Assembly (NCBI GenBank): GCA_030429105.1
Contig: JAUIDE010000014.1
Coordinates: 1-58,009 of the forward strand
Reading direction: 5' to 3'
Length of the DNA stretch: 58,009 nt
Source: Alphaproteobacteria bacterium
GTDB taxonomy: Bacteria > Pseudomonadota > Alphaproteobacteria > Rhodobacterales > Rhodobacteraceae
This document shows, piece after piece, positions 7,435 through 15,320 of this stretch. The notes below the pieces were generated by a model. It searched no databases. It saw only the letters and a list, made by a program, of their open reading frames with translations, and was not told where the DNA came from. The position numbers and the translations under genes were made by a program. The stretch's first letter is position 1, and each line of letters begins with the position of its first letter.

Positions 7435-10236
7435 TCAGAAAATGAAATCATCCTCCCCGAACGCTCCGGCGTTCTGGTTCTCGAAGAGGATCGAGCCGCG
7501 GGTGTAGGAGACGAGCACGTCGTTGCCCTGCTGCTCGATCCGGAGATCGTCGAAGCCGGAAACCCCGCGCTTGAACTCGACCTGATCGGCCCCCTGCTGG
7601 AAGCGCCGGATCACATCGTCGCCGTCGCCGGGCGCGAAGCGGAAGAGGTCCGCCCCGGCGCCGCCGATCAGCGTGTCGTCGCCCTTGTTCCCCTCTATCG
7701 TGTCGTCGCCGCCGCCGCCGATGACCCGGTCCGCGCCGCCGCCGCCCTTCAGGAAATCGCCTGCGCCGCCGCCCTTCAGCGTGTCGTCCGCGCCCTGGCC
7801 GAAGAGCCTGTCCGCGCCGCCGCCGCCGACGAGGCTGTCGTCGCCCCCGCCGCCGCGGAGAATGTCCTCCCCCGCCTGGCCGAGCAGGGTGTCGTCGCCG
7901 CCGCGGCCCCGGACCGTGTCGTCCCCGGCCAGCGCGGCGATCCGGTCCGGCCCGCCCGTCCCACTCAGGTTGTCGTCGCCCGGCGTGGGGCCGGCCGGCG
8001 GCGCCGTCGGCGGCGTGACCGGAGAGGTCGCCGGCGGCGTGTCGGGGGGCGTCACCGGGGGCGTGAGGGGAGGGGTCACCGGCGGCGTGACCGGGGGCGT
8101 CACCGGCGGCGTGAGGGGAGGGTTCACCGGCGGCGTGTCGGGAGGCGTCACCGGCGGCGTGACGGGAGGCGTCACAGGCGTCGTGACGGGAGGCGTCACA
8201 GGCGGCGTGACCGGGGGCGTGACTGGTGGGGTCACCGGCGGCGTGACGGGAGGCGTCACCGGCGGCGTGACGGGTGGCTCCGTGACGGGAGGCTCCACGA
8301 CCGGAAAGAGCTGGGCGAGGCTCCGCGCGCCGTCCGCGAAGAGGAAACTCTCCACATTTGTGATCGTGTGGCTTTCCCCCGCGCGGGAGATCGTCACTGT
8401 CCCGCCGTCGCGCGCGAGCGCATAGGCGGAGAGCGCGCCGGCGAAGACGGCGGTGTCGAGGCCTGTCCCGCCGTCGATGACGTTCGCACCGGGCCCGCCT
8501 TCCAGCCGGTCGTTCCCGGCGCCGCCGATCAGCGTGTCGTTCCCGCCGAGGCCGAAGATCGTGTCGTCCCCGCCGAGGCCGTCGAACTGCTCCGCCAGGG
8601 CGGAGCCCGAGATGCGGTTCGCGCCCCCGTCGATGGCGCGGAAGCCGAAGACGACGTAGCTGGAGCCGGCTTCGCTCACACCCGGGTCGGCCAAGGGGGC
8701 GCCGACGATCAGATCGTCGATCCCGTCCCCGTTCAGGTCCCCCGCCCCGGAGACGAAGCGGCCGGTCTGGTCCTCCCGCGCGACGCCGTCGAGGCGGAAG
8801 CCCTCCGCTGCGGTCAGCGCGCCGAGGTCGAGAACCGGGGCGAAGCCGCCCTCCGCCCGCCCGAAGACGACATAGGTGGAGCCGGAATAGGGTCCGTTCG
8901 GGCTGGCGGTGAAGGCGGAGACGAGGATGTCCGCGATCCCGTCCCCGTTCACGTCCCCCGCGCCGGCGACGGAGAAGCCGCTCCGGTCCCTCGACGCCGC
9001 GCCGTCGATCCGGAAGCCGTTCGCCCCGTCCAGCGCGGCGAGGTCGAGCGTGGGGGCGAAGCCGCCGCCCGCCCGGCCGAAGATGACGTAGGAGGAGCCG
9101 GAGTCGAGCCCGTTCGGGTCGTCAGCCGGATCGGTGAAGGGGGCGCCGACGATGATGTCGTCCACCCCGTCCCCGTTCACGTCGCCGAGCCCGGCGACGG
9201 AGCGGCCGCTGGCGTCCCCCGGCGCGAGGCCGTCGAGGCGGAAGCCGTCGGCCCCATCCAGCGCGGAGAGCGCCACGCTCTGCCCGAAGCCGCCCCCGTC
9301 CCGCCCGAAGACGACATAGGTCGAGCCGGCTTCGAACCCTTTCGGATTCGCCCTCGGGGCCGAGACGAGGATGTCGTCGACCCCGTCCCCGTTCACGTCC
9401 CCTGCCGCGGCGACCGCGTAGCCGCTCCGGTCCTCCGCCGAGAGGCCGTCGATGCGGAAGCCCTCGGCGGCGGTCAGCAGGCCGAGATTGACGCTTTCGC
9501 CGAAGCCTCCGCCCGCCCGGCCGAAGACGACGAAGGACGAGCCGGAGAGCGATCCGTTCGGGCTCGCATAGGGGGCGCCGACGATGATGTCCGCGACTCC
9601 GTCCCCGTTTACGTCCCCCGCGCCCGATACGGAAAATCCGGCCTGGACAGTCGCCCCGGGGCCATCAAGGCGGAAGCCTTCGCTTGTGAGCAGATCCCTG
9701 AGACTGACGGTCTCTCCAAAGCCGCCGCCAGACCGCCCGAAGACGACGTAGGAGGCGCCGGAATTGACGCCGTTCACGTCAGCCCGACCCGCCCCGACAA
9801 TGAGATCGTCGATCCCGTCGCCGTTCACGTCGCCGAGCCCGGCGACCGAGTTCCCGCTGTAATCCGCCCCCTGCGCGCCTTCGATGCCGAAGCCTTCCGA
9901 CGCGGTCAGCGCGCCGAGGTTGACGCTTGCGGCGAAGCCGCCGCCCGCGCGCCCGAAGATGACATAGGAGACGCCCGAGGCGACCAGATAGCCGTCGGCG
10001 CGGCTCACGCCTACGATCAGGTCATCGATTCCGTCGCCGTTCACATCCCCGGCCGGAGCGAAGGCGTAGCCGCTCCGGTCTCCGGAATCGACGCCGTCGA
10101 GCCGGAATCCGTTCTGACCGTCAAGGTCGGCAAGCTGGATCACAAGCACCTGACGCCCTTTCGCCACGTTCGGGGCAGGCGCGGCGGAAAGGCCCGTCGC
10201 CAACGCCGGCTGCTTCGAATACGGAGAAGGTCGCAT
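7435..10236 (-). CDS. secreted FG-GAP propeller/RTX calcium-binding protein 2
   Basis: The protein is about 933 residues long and a paralogue of its neighbour. Seven FG-GAP repeats with DVNGDG loops occupy about residues 25-540. A short additional RTX block (about 545-592) and a small beta-rich unit containing VTISRAGESHTI come next. Then follow a Pro-Val-Thr linker (about 646-747), the main RTX block and the shared tail ending DDFIF. No signal peptide is present, consistent with type I secretion. The ATG at 10236 is used; a TTG at 10269 would add 11 residues, and neither has a strong ribosome-binding site. Binding partner unknown. Confidence 0.82.
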   Translation of the reverse strand: MRPSPYSKQPALATGLSAAPAPNVAKGRQVLVIQLADLDGQNGFRLDGVDSGDRSGYAFAPAGDVNGDGIDDLIVGVSRADGYLVASGVSYVIFGRAGGGFAASVNLGALTASEGFGIEGAQGADYSGNSVAGLGDVNGDGIDDLIVGAGRADVNGVNSGASYVVFGRSGGGFGETVSLRDLLTSEGFRLDGPGATVQAGFSVSGAGDVNGDGVADIIVGAPYASPNGSLSGSSFVVFGRAGGGFGESVNLGLLTAAEGFRIDGLSAEDRSGYAVAAAGDVNGDGVDDILVSAPRANPKGFEAGSTYVVFGRDGGGFGQSVALSALDGADGFRLDGLAPGDASGRSVAGLGDVNGDGVDDIIVGAPFTDPADDPNGLDSGSSYVIFGRAGGGFAPTLDLAALDGANGFRIDGAASRDRSGFSVAGAGDVNGDGIADILVSAFTASPNGPYSGSTYVVFGRAEGGFAPVLDLGALTAAEGFRLDGVAREDQTGRFVSGAGDLNGDGIDDLIVGAPLADPGVSEAGSSYVVFGFRAIDGGANRISGSALAEQFDGLGGDDTIFGLGGNDTLIGGAGNDRLEGGPGANVIDGGTGLDTAVFAGALSAYALARDGGTVTISRAGESHTITNVESFLFADGARSLAQLFPVVEPPVTEPPVTPPVTPPVTPPVTPPVTPPVTPPVTPPVTTPVTPPVTPPVTPPDTPPVNPPLTPPVTPPVTPPVTPPLTPPVTPPDTPPATSPVTPPTAPPAGPTPGDDNLSGTGGPDRIAALAGDDTVRGRGGDDTLLGQAGEDILRGGGGDDSLVGGGGADRLFGQGADDTLKGGGAGDFLKGGGGADRVIGGGGDDTIEGNKGDDTLIGGAGADLFRFAPGDGDDVIRRFQQGADQVEFKRGVSGFDDLRIEQQGNDVLVSYTRGSILFENQNAGAFGEDDFIF
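7996..8298. repeat. PVTPP-encoding tandem repeat in RTX gene 2
   Basis: Tandem units of 12-15 bases encode PVTPP with a few variants (PVNPP, PLTPP, PDTPP). The position relative to the RTX block is the same as in gene 1, but the order of variants differs, which suggests independent expansion after duplication. Confidence 0.9.
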
Positions 10237-10378
10237 CGAAACCGATCGCCACCAAGTGCAATCGTGCAAGGCCCGCGCCTCTTACAGGCCCGAGTCGGGG
10301 CCGCCTAGCGCGGTCGAGGCGCGACGGCGACCAGGAGAGGCGGCGGCCTCGGCGCTTCCGCCCTCCCGTCCTGAGTCG

Positions 10379-12415
10379 TCAGAAGATGAAGTCGTCCTCC
10401 CCGAACGCCGCGGCGTTCTGGTTCTCGAAAAGGATCGAGCCGCGGTTGTAGGAGACGAGCACGTCGTCCCCCTGCTGCTCGATCCTGAGCTCGTCAAGGC
10501 CTGAAACTCCGCGCTTGAAGTCGATCCGATCCGCGCCTTGCTGAAAGCGTTGGATCACGTCCGCCCCGTCGCCGGGCGCGAAGCGGAACGTGTCCGCCCC
10601 GCCGCCGCCCTTCATCGTGTCGGCGCCCTTGCCGCCCTCGATCGTGTCCGCTCCGCCGCCGCCGACAAGGCGGTCGGCCCCGCCGCCGCCTTTCAGGAAG
10701 TCCGCCGCGCCGCCGCCCTTCAGCGTGTCGTCCGCGCCCTGCCCGAAGAGCCGGTCGGCCCCGCCGCCGCCCACGAGGCTGTCGTCGCCGCCGCCGCCGC
10801 GGAGGACATCCTGCCCCGCCTGGCCGAGAAGGGTGTCGTCGCCGCCGAGGCCGCGCATTGTGTCATCGCCGGAAAGGGCCGACATGCGATCCGGCCCACC
10901 AGTGCCGGACATGGCATCGCTCCCCTGTGTCGGACCCGTTGGCGGGGACGCGGGAGGCGTGGTCGGCGGCGCAACAGGTGGCTGAGTCGAGGGAGGAGTG
11001 GCGGGCGGCTCGACCGGCGGTGGGGTGACGGACGGCTCGACTGGCGGTGGGGTGACGGGCGGCTCGACGGGAGCCGGCCCCGAAGGCAACGGCGGCTCCT
11101 CCGAAGCCGGGGGCGGACCATCAGGCCCGCGAAAATCGTCCGGGATCGATCCGTTCCCATCCAGCAATATATTCTGGCGGGAGTCAGGCAGTTCCGATTT
11201 TATGAGCCTGTGATAGCCTTCCGTCACGCCCGTTTGGTAATATCGATTGAAATCCAATAGTTGATTATCAATCTCGCGACTTGAGTCCACAAATTCAAGA
11301 TAACTACCGTACACACGGTCAAATTCTTCCCGTAGCTCACTGGTGACACGCGCAGCTTCGTTCAACTCTCTCAGCGAACGCACCGCCTCCACTACGCCAG
11401 CAATACCAACAAGCCCGGCGAGAGAGCGAGCAAACGTCTTCGCGCCCAAATCGTCCACTGACTCGGCCAACAGCTCGAACTTCGCCGCTTCAAGACCAGC
11501 TATGCTCTGGACGACCTCGGCCGCATCGCCGCGCTCAGCTGTCAGTATCGTTCCCAGATCGAGCAGGACCCCACTCGCCTCTGCGCCCTGACTCAAAAGC
11601 TTCGACGCTGCCTTCGAAGAAGCGAACGCAACCGATGCAAGATCGATCGCGACGCCGATAGCGTCGGTCGCAAAATCCCAAGCCGCATCGTCAACCTGCA
11701 ATGTTTGGTCATCGAGCTGTTCCCCAAGGTCGGTCAATAGATTGAAGTTCGCGTCTCGCAGGGCCGCTATCGTTTCAAACTCAAGAATGCGCGCCGCCCG
11801 CGCCTCTTCCAGTCTGAATTTTGACCAAAGGTCATTATCTAAAATCGTAATTTCTAATGGCACTGAGATTCCGTCATAAAATACTTCGGATCCCCTAAAT
11901 TCTGTGACAATATCAGATATTTTTTCTCGGCGAACAACCGTGACATCCATAACTATATTTCCATAGATCGCCGTCGAGCCGATATGATCGTCCTCGGCGG
12001 CCGCGATCACCAGTGGCCGTGTCAAAAATTCGCCGCTGACATCAACCAAGGTCTCGAAACTGATCGACGCTTCAGAATATGCGCCTTCTTTCCAGGCGTC
12101 GGACCCGCGCAGAGCGTTCACATAGTCCCCGACATCCAGCACGCCACCTTCGAGGAGGAAGAGTTTCGGAGCCAGACTTCGACCGCCTTCAACGAACCTG
12201 ATGTTGCTCGGGACGGCTATGGCCTCTTCATTGGGGCCAAGCGCAGATGGCAAAATGCCTACAAAGTCATCTTGGCTAAAGCGCACATCTATATTTATCG
12301 CTTGTCCTTCGGGCACAAACAAATAATGAACTCCAAAGGCTTCAACATGTGGCCAATCACCATATGGCGGCCCACCCATACCCAATAGTCTATCGGCAAA
12401 AAAAGTAGGCATCAT
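10379..12415 (-). CDS. chimeric secreted RTX protein 3 with an unrelated N-terminal domain
   Basis: The protein has 678 residues. About 495-678 (RTX nonapeptides and the tail to DDFIF) is nearly identical to the two upstream-numbered paralogues, and a shorter Pro-rich linker (about 438-495) precedes it. Residues 1-437 match neither paralogue: there are no FG-GAP loops. Instead a beta-rich part (about 20-200) is followed by long helices, some hydrophobic (about 270-310 and 365-385), and a charged possible coiled coil. The DNA for this part is markedly AT-rich; 20 of 60 bases are G or C at 11821-11880. I do not recognise the domain. No signal peptide. Two adjacent ATGs start the frame, without a clear ribosome-binding site. 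Confidence 0.75.
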   Translation of the reverse strand: MMPTFFADRLLGMGGPPYGDWPHVEAFGVHYLFVPEGQAINIDVRFSQDDFVGILPSALGPNEEAIAVPSNIRFVEGGRSLAPKLFLLEGGVLDVGDYVNALRGSDAWKEGAYSEASISFETLVDVSGEFLTRPLVIAAAEDDHIGSTAIYGNIVMDVTVVRREKISDIVTEFRGSEVFYDGISVPLEITILDNDLWSKFRLEEARAARILEFETIAALRDANFNLLTDLGEQLDDQTLQVDDAAWDFATDAIGVAIDLASVAFASSKAASKLLSQGAEASGVLLDLGTILTAERGDAAEVVQSIAGLEAAKFELLAESVDDLGAKTFARSLAGLVGIAGVVEAVRSLRELNEAARVTSELREEFDRVYGSYLEFVDSSREIDNQLLDFNRYYQTGVTEGYHRLIKSELPDSRQNILLDGNGSIPDDFRGPDGPPPASEEPPLPSGPAPVEPPVTPPPVEPSVTPPPVEPPATPPSTQPPVAPPTTPPASPPTGPTQGSDAMSGTGGPDRMSALSGDDTMRGLGGDDTLLGQAGQDVLRGGGGDDSLVGGGGADRLFGQGADDTLKGGGAADFLKGGGGADRLVGGGGADTIEGGKGADTMKGGGGADTFRFAPGDGADVIQRFQQGADRIDFKRGVSGLDELRIEQQGDDVLVSYNRGSILFENQNAAAFGEDDFIF
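10930..11100. repeat. Pro-rich linker repeat in RTX gene 3
   Basis: This is a shorter and more diverged version of the linker, encoding units such as PPVEPPVTPP and PPVEPSVTPP. It lies where the GC-rich shared tail gives way to the AT-rich unique N-terminal region, so it is the probable recombination joint. Confidence 0.8.
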
Positions 12416-12668
12416 TTGTCTCGCTGCGGCACTGCTTCAGCTAACCACCGATACCGGCCCTAACCTAATGTCAAGGGCGCATATTTTCGTTCGCTCTCAG
12501 ACTGAGTCGTTTGCATTTCCGTTCACGGAAGGATCTTAAAAGAACCCGAGCGCGGCAGCACGGCCACTGGCCTCGGCGCCGGTGCAAAAACCCAGCGAAA
12601 ACACCCGCCCCGCCTTGCCCCCTGGCCGCCCTCCCCTCTATCTTCGCATCCGCAACATGGAGAGTGCG
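12416..12668. other. intergenic region between divergent RTX gene 3 and mch
   Basis: These 253 bases hold no supported gene. Base composition changes from AT-rich next to RTX gene 3 to GC-rich next to mch around 12540. A small inverted repeat (TTCCG-TTCA-CGGAA) lies at about 12526-12539. Promoters for both genes should be here, but I cannot place them with confidence. Confidence 0.5.
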
Positions 12669-13703
12669 ATGCACAAGACGGATGCGGGGCGGTTCTTCGA
12701 GGATTTCCGGGTCGGGCAGGTCATCGCCCACGCGACGCCCCGGACGATCACGGAGGGAGACCGGGCGCTCTATCAGGCGCTTTATCCTTCGCGTTTCGCC
12801 CTCGCCTCCTCCGCGCCCTTCGCCGCGGCAAGCGGGCTCGCGCCCTGGCCGGTCGAGGAGCTGATCGGCTTCCATGTCGCCTTCGGCAAGACGGTGCCCG
12901 ACGTCTCCCTCAACGCCGTCGCCAATCTCGGCTATGCGGAGCTGCGCTTTCACCGGCCGGTGCGGCCGGGGGACACGATCTCCGCCGCCTCCGAGGTGAT
13001 CGGGCTCAAGGAGAACTCGAACGGGAAGACCGGCGTCGTCTGGGTCCGCTCCACGGCGCGGAACCAGCGCGGGGAGACGGTGATCGACTGGGCGCGCTGG
13101 GTGATGGTGCGGAAGCGGGACGAAGCGGCGGCGGCGCCGGAGACGGTCGTTCCCTCGCTGAAGCCGGCGCTGGCGGCGGCGGACCTGATCGTTCCCGAAG
13201 GTCTCGACTTCTCCGCCTACGACTTCGCCGCCGCCGGGGCGCGGCACCGGCTTTCCGACTACGCCGCAGGCGAGCGGATCGACCATGTGGACGGCGCGAC
13301 GCTGGAGGAGGCGGAGCACATGATGGCGACGCGCCTCTGGCAGAACACCGCCAAGGTGCATTTCAACACCGAGGCGCGGGGCGGGCTGAAGCGGCTGATC
13401 TATGGCGGGCATGTCATCAGCCTCGCGCGCGCGCTCTCCTTCAACGGGCTCCAGAACGCGCAGCCAATCGCCGCGATCAACGCGGGCGCCCATGTCGCCC
13501 CCGCCCATGCGGGGGACACGATCTACGCCTGGTCCGAAGTGCTGGAGACGGGCGAGACGGCCGCGCCCGGCGTCGGCGCGATCCGGCTCCGGCTCGTCGC
13601 GACGAAGGGGCGGGACGAGGCGATGCGGCTGAGGGATGAGGCGGGCGCCTATGCCGAGGGCGTGCTGCTCGACCTCGATTTCTGGGCCTTCCACCCGCTC
13701 TGA
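12669..13703 (+). CDS. mch: mesaconyl-CoA hydratase (2-methylmalyl-CoA dehydratase)
   Basis: The 344-residue MaoC-type protein carries two hot-dog regions. Segments such as GRFFEDF, HATPRTITEGD, FGKTVPDVSLNAVANLGYAE, GLKENSNGKTGVV and RLWQNTAKVHF correspond to Rhodobacter Mch, as I recall that sequence. The enzyme interconverts mesaconyl-C1-CoA and beta-methylmalyl-CoA in the ethylmalonyl-CoA cycle used to grow on acetate or C1 units. The ATG at 12669 is chosen over 12657 because GGAGAG lies 4 bases upstream and the length then matches the family. With mcl2 this makes two enzymes of the cycle in the window. Confidence 0.92.
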   Translation: MHKTDAGRFFEDFRVGQVIAHATPRTITEGDRALYQALYPSRFALASSAPFAAASGLAPWPVEELIGFHVAFGKTVPDVSLNAVANLGYAELRFHRPVRPGDTISAASEVIGLKENSNGKTGVVWVRSTARNQRGETVIDWARWVMVRKRDEAAAAPETVVPSLKPALAAADLIVPEGLDFSAYDFAAAGARHRLSDYAAGERIDHVDGATLEEAEHMMATRLWQNTAKVHFNTEARGGLKRLIYGGHVISLARALSFNGLQNAQPIAAINAGAHVAPAHAGDTIYAWSEVLETGETAAPGVGAIRLRLVATKGRDEAMRLRDEAGAYAEGVLLDLDFWAFHPL

Positions 13704-13813
13704 CCGGCCTCCGGTTCCTGTTGCAACGTCAGACAAGCTGACCCATGATCCGGGCGAGCGCAGCCGGCCCTGAGAGCGGGCGCGCCGGAGAAACGTTCGA
13801 TAGGAGCCAGTCC

Positions 13814-14785
13814 ATGCTGACACGTCGCCATCTCGGCGCGGCCGCCGCCGCCGCGCTCGCCGCCTTCGCCGCCCTTCCCGCGCTCGCCGATTATCCCGAG
13901 CGGCCGATCACGCTGATCGTGCCCTGGGGCGCGGGCGGCGGCACGGACGCGACGGGGCGGATGATCGCCTCCCTGCTGGAGAAGGAGCTGGGCCAGCCCG
14001 TCAACGTCGTGAACCGCACCGGCGGCAGCGGCGTCGTCGGCCACAGCGCCATCGCGACGGCGGAGCCGGACGGCTACACGATCGGCACCGTGACGGTCGA
14101 GATCGGGATGATGCACTGGGCCGGGCTCACCGACCTGACCTGGGAGGCCTACACGCCCATCGCGCTCTACAATTATGACGCCGCGGGCGTTCAGGTGCGG
14201 GCGGACAGCGAGTGGAACACGGTTTCCGACATGCTGGAGGGCATCAAGGCCAATCCCGGCGCGCACAAGGCCTCCGGCACCGGTCAGGGCGGCATCTGGC
14301 ACCTCTCCATCGCGGGGATGCTGAACACGGCCGGCATCGCGCCGGACGCCGCGCCCTGGGTGCCGAGCCAGGGCGCCGCGCCGGGCCTCCAGGAGCTTGT
14401 CGCCGGCGGCGTCGACATCGTGACCTGCTCGGTCGTCGAGGCCGCCGCGCTGATCGAGGCGGGCAAGGTCAAGAGCCTCGCGGTGATGGATGACGAGCGC
14501 CTCGGCGCCTTCCCCGATGTGCCGACGCTGAAGGAGGCCGCGGGCGTGGACTGGAAGATGTCCGCCTGGCGCGGCATCGCGGCCCCCGCCGGCATTCCGG
14601 ACGATGCGCGGGAGAAGCTGACGGCGGCGATGGAGACGGTCTACAACTCCGCCGAGTTCCAGGACTTCATGAAGGGCCGCGGCTTCGGCCTCGTCTGGGC
14701 GCCGGGCGACGAGTTCGGGAAGTGGATGGCGGACAGCAACGTCGCCCTCGGCGAGGTGATGGCCGCGGTCGGCCTCGCGAAGTGA
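13814..14785 (+). CDS. tctC: tripartite tricarboxylate transporter substrate-binding protein
   Basis: The 323-residue periplasmic protein has a clear signal peptide (MLTRR followed by an Ala-rich core, cleavage near ALA-DYP). The TctC/Bug family is shown by YPERPITLIVPWGAGGGTD and the GNVVGHS-like loop RTGGSGVVGHS. It captures a carboxylate for TctA/TctB. Substrate cannot be read from sequence; the nearby malyl-CoA and succinate genes only hint at a C4-C5 acid. A strong stem-loop after the stop (14792-14818) fits higher expression of the binding protein than of the membrane subunits. Start follows TAGGAG by 6 bases. Confidence 0.92.
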   Translation: MLTRRHLGAAAAAALAAFAALPALADYPERPITLIVPWGAGGGTDATGRMIASLLEKELGQPVNVVNRTGGSGVVGHSAIATAEPDGYTIGTVTVEIGMMHWAGLTDLTWEAYTPIALYNYDAAGVQVRADSEWNTVSDMLEGIKANPGAHKASGTGQGGIWHLSIAGMLNTAGIAPDAAPWVPSQGAAPGLQELVAGGVDIVTCSVVEAAALIEAGKVKSLAVMDDERLGAFPDVPTLKEAAGVDWKMSAWRGIAAPAGIPDDAREKLTAAMETVYNSAEFQDFMKGRGFGLVWAPGDEFGKWMADSNVALGEVMAAVGLAK

Positions 14786-14791
14786 CGATCC

Positions 14792-14818
14792 GGCGGCGGC
14801 GGGCCTCCCGCCGCCGCC
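14792..14818 (+). terminator. 12-bp perfect stem-loop between tctC and tctB
   Basis: GGCGGCGGCGGG and CCCGCCGCCGCC form a perfect 12-base-pair stem around a CCT loop, starting 7 bases after the tctC stop. Only a short CCCCTTT follows, so it is probably a leaky attenuator or a block to 3' exonucleases rather than a full terminator. It would set the ratio of binding protein to permease. Confidence 0.65.
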
Positions 14819-14837
14819 CCTTTCCGGGGCCGCTCCC

Positions 14838-15311
14838 ATGCGCATGAACGACGCCGTGACCGGCGCGATCCTCATTCTCTTCGCCATCGCCGTGATCCTC
14901 CACGCGCAGACCTTTCCGCGCCTTCACGGGCAGGATTACGGACCGGACCTCTTCCCCACGATCATCGCCTCGGGCCTCATGCTTTGCGGCGCGATCCTGA
15001 TCGGCAAGGGCTGGGCGGCGCGGCGGGAGGGGCGGCTCGTGCTCCTCGGCCCCTGGGCGCGGGACAGGCGGATGCGGACGAACGTGGCGCTGCTCGTCGC
15101 GGGCGTGCTCGCCTATATCCTCTTCGCGAATTTCATCGGGTTCATCCCGCTCTCCTTCGTCATCCTCGCCGTGCTCACGGTCCGGCTCGGCGCCTCGCCG
15201 CTCGCCGGGGTCGCGACGGCGGCGGCGGCGACGCTGGTGATCCACACGATCTTCGCCAAGCTGCTGCTGGTGCCCCTGCCCTGGGGCCTGCTGCTGCCCG
15301 TGGCCTGGTAG
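14838..15311 (+). CDS. tctB: tripartite tricarboxylate transporter small membrane subunit
   Basis: The 157-residue protein has four hydrophobic segments (about residues 7-25, 42-60, 83-120 as two close segments, and 130-150). The N-terminal GPDLFPTIIA region and the overall layout fit TctB. It pairs with TctA in the inner membrane; its exact mechanical role is not known. It lies between tctC and tctA and ends 9 bases before the tctA start. Confidence 0.9.
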   Translation: MRMNDAVTGAILILFAIAVILHAQTFPRLHGQDYGPDLFPTIIASGLMLCGAILIGKGWAARREGRLVLLGPWARDRRMRTNVALLVAGVLAYILFANFIGFIPLSFVILAVLTVRLGASPLAGVATAAAATLVIHTIFAKLLLVPLPWGLLLPVAW

Positions 15312-15320
15312 GGGGCGAAC

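Noticed and set aside
5516-8298. Regular short repeats resembling a CRISPR-like array
   Set aside because: Units are 12-15 bases with no unique spacers and are in frame within coding genes; no cas genes are present.
4952-12415. RTX proteins as serralysin-type proteases
   Set aside because: No HExxH zinc motif was seen in any of the three; the RTX block alone does not imply protease activity.
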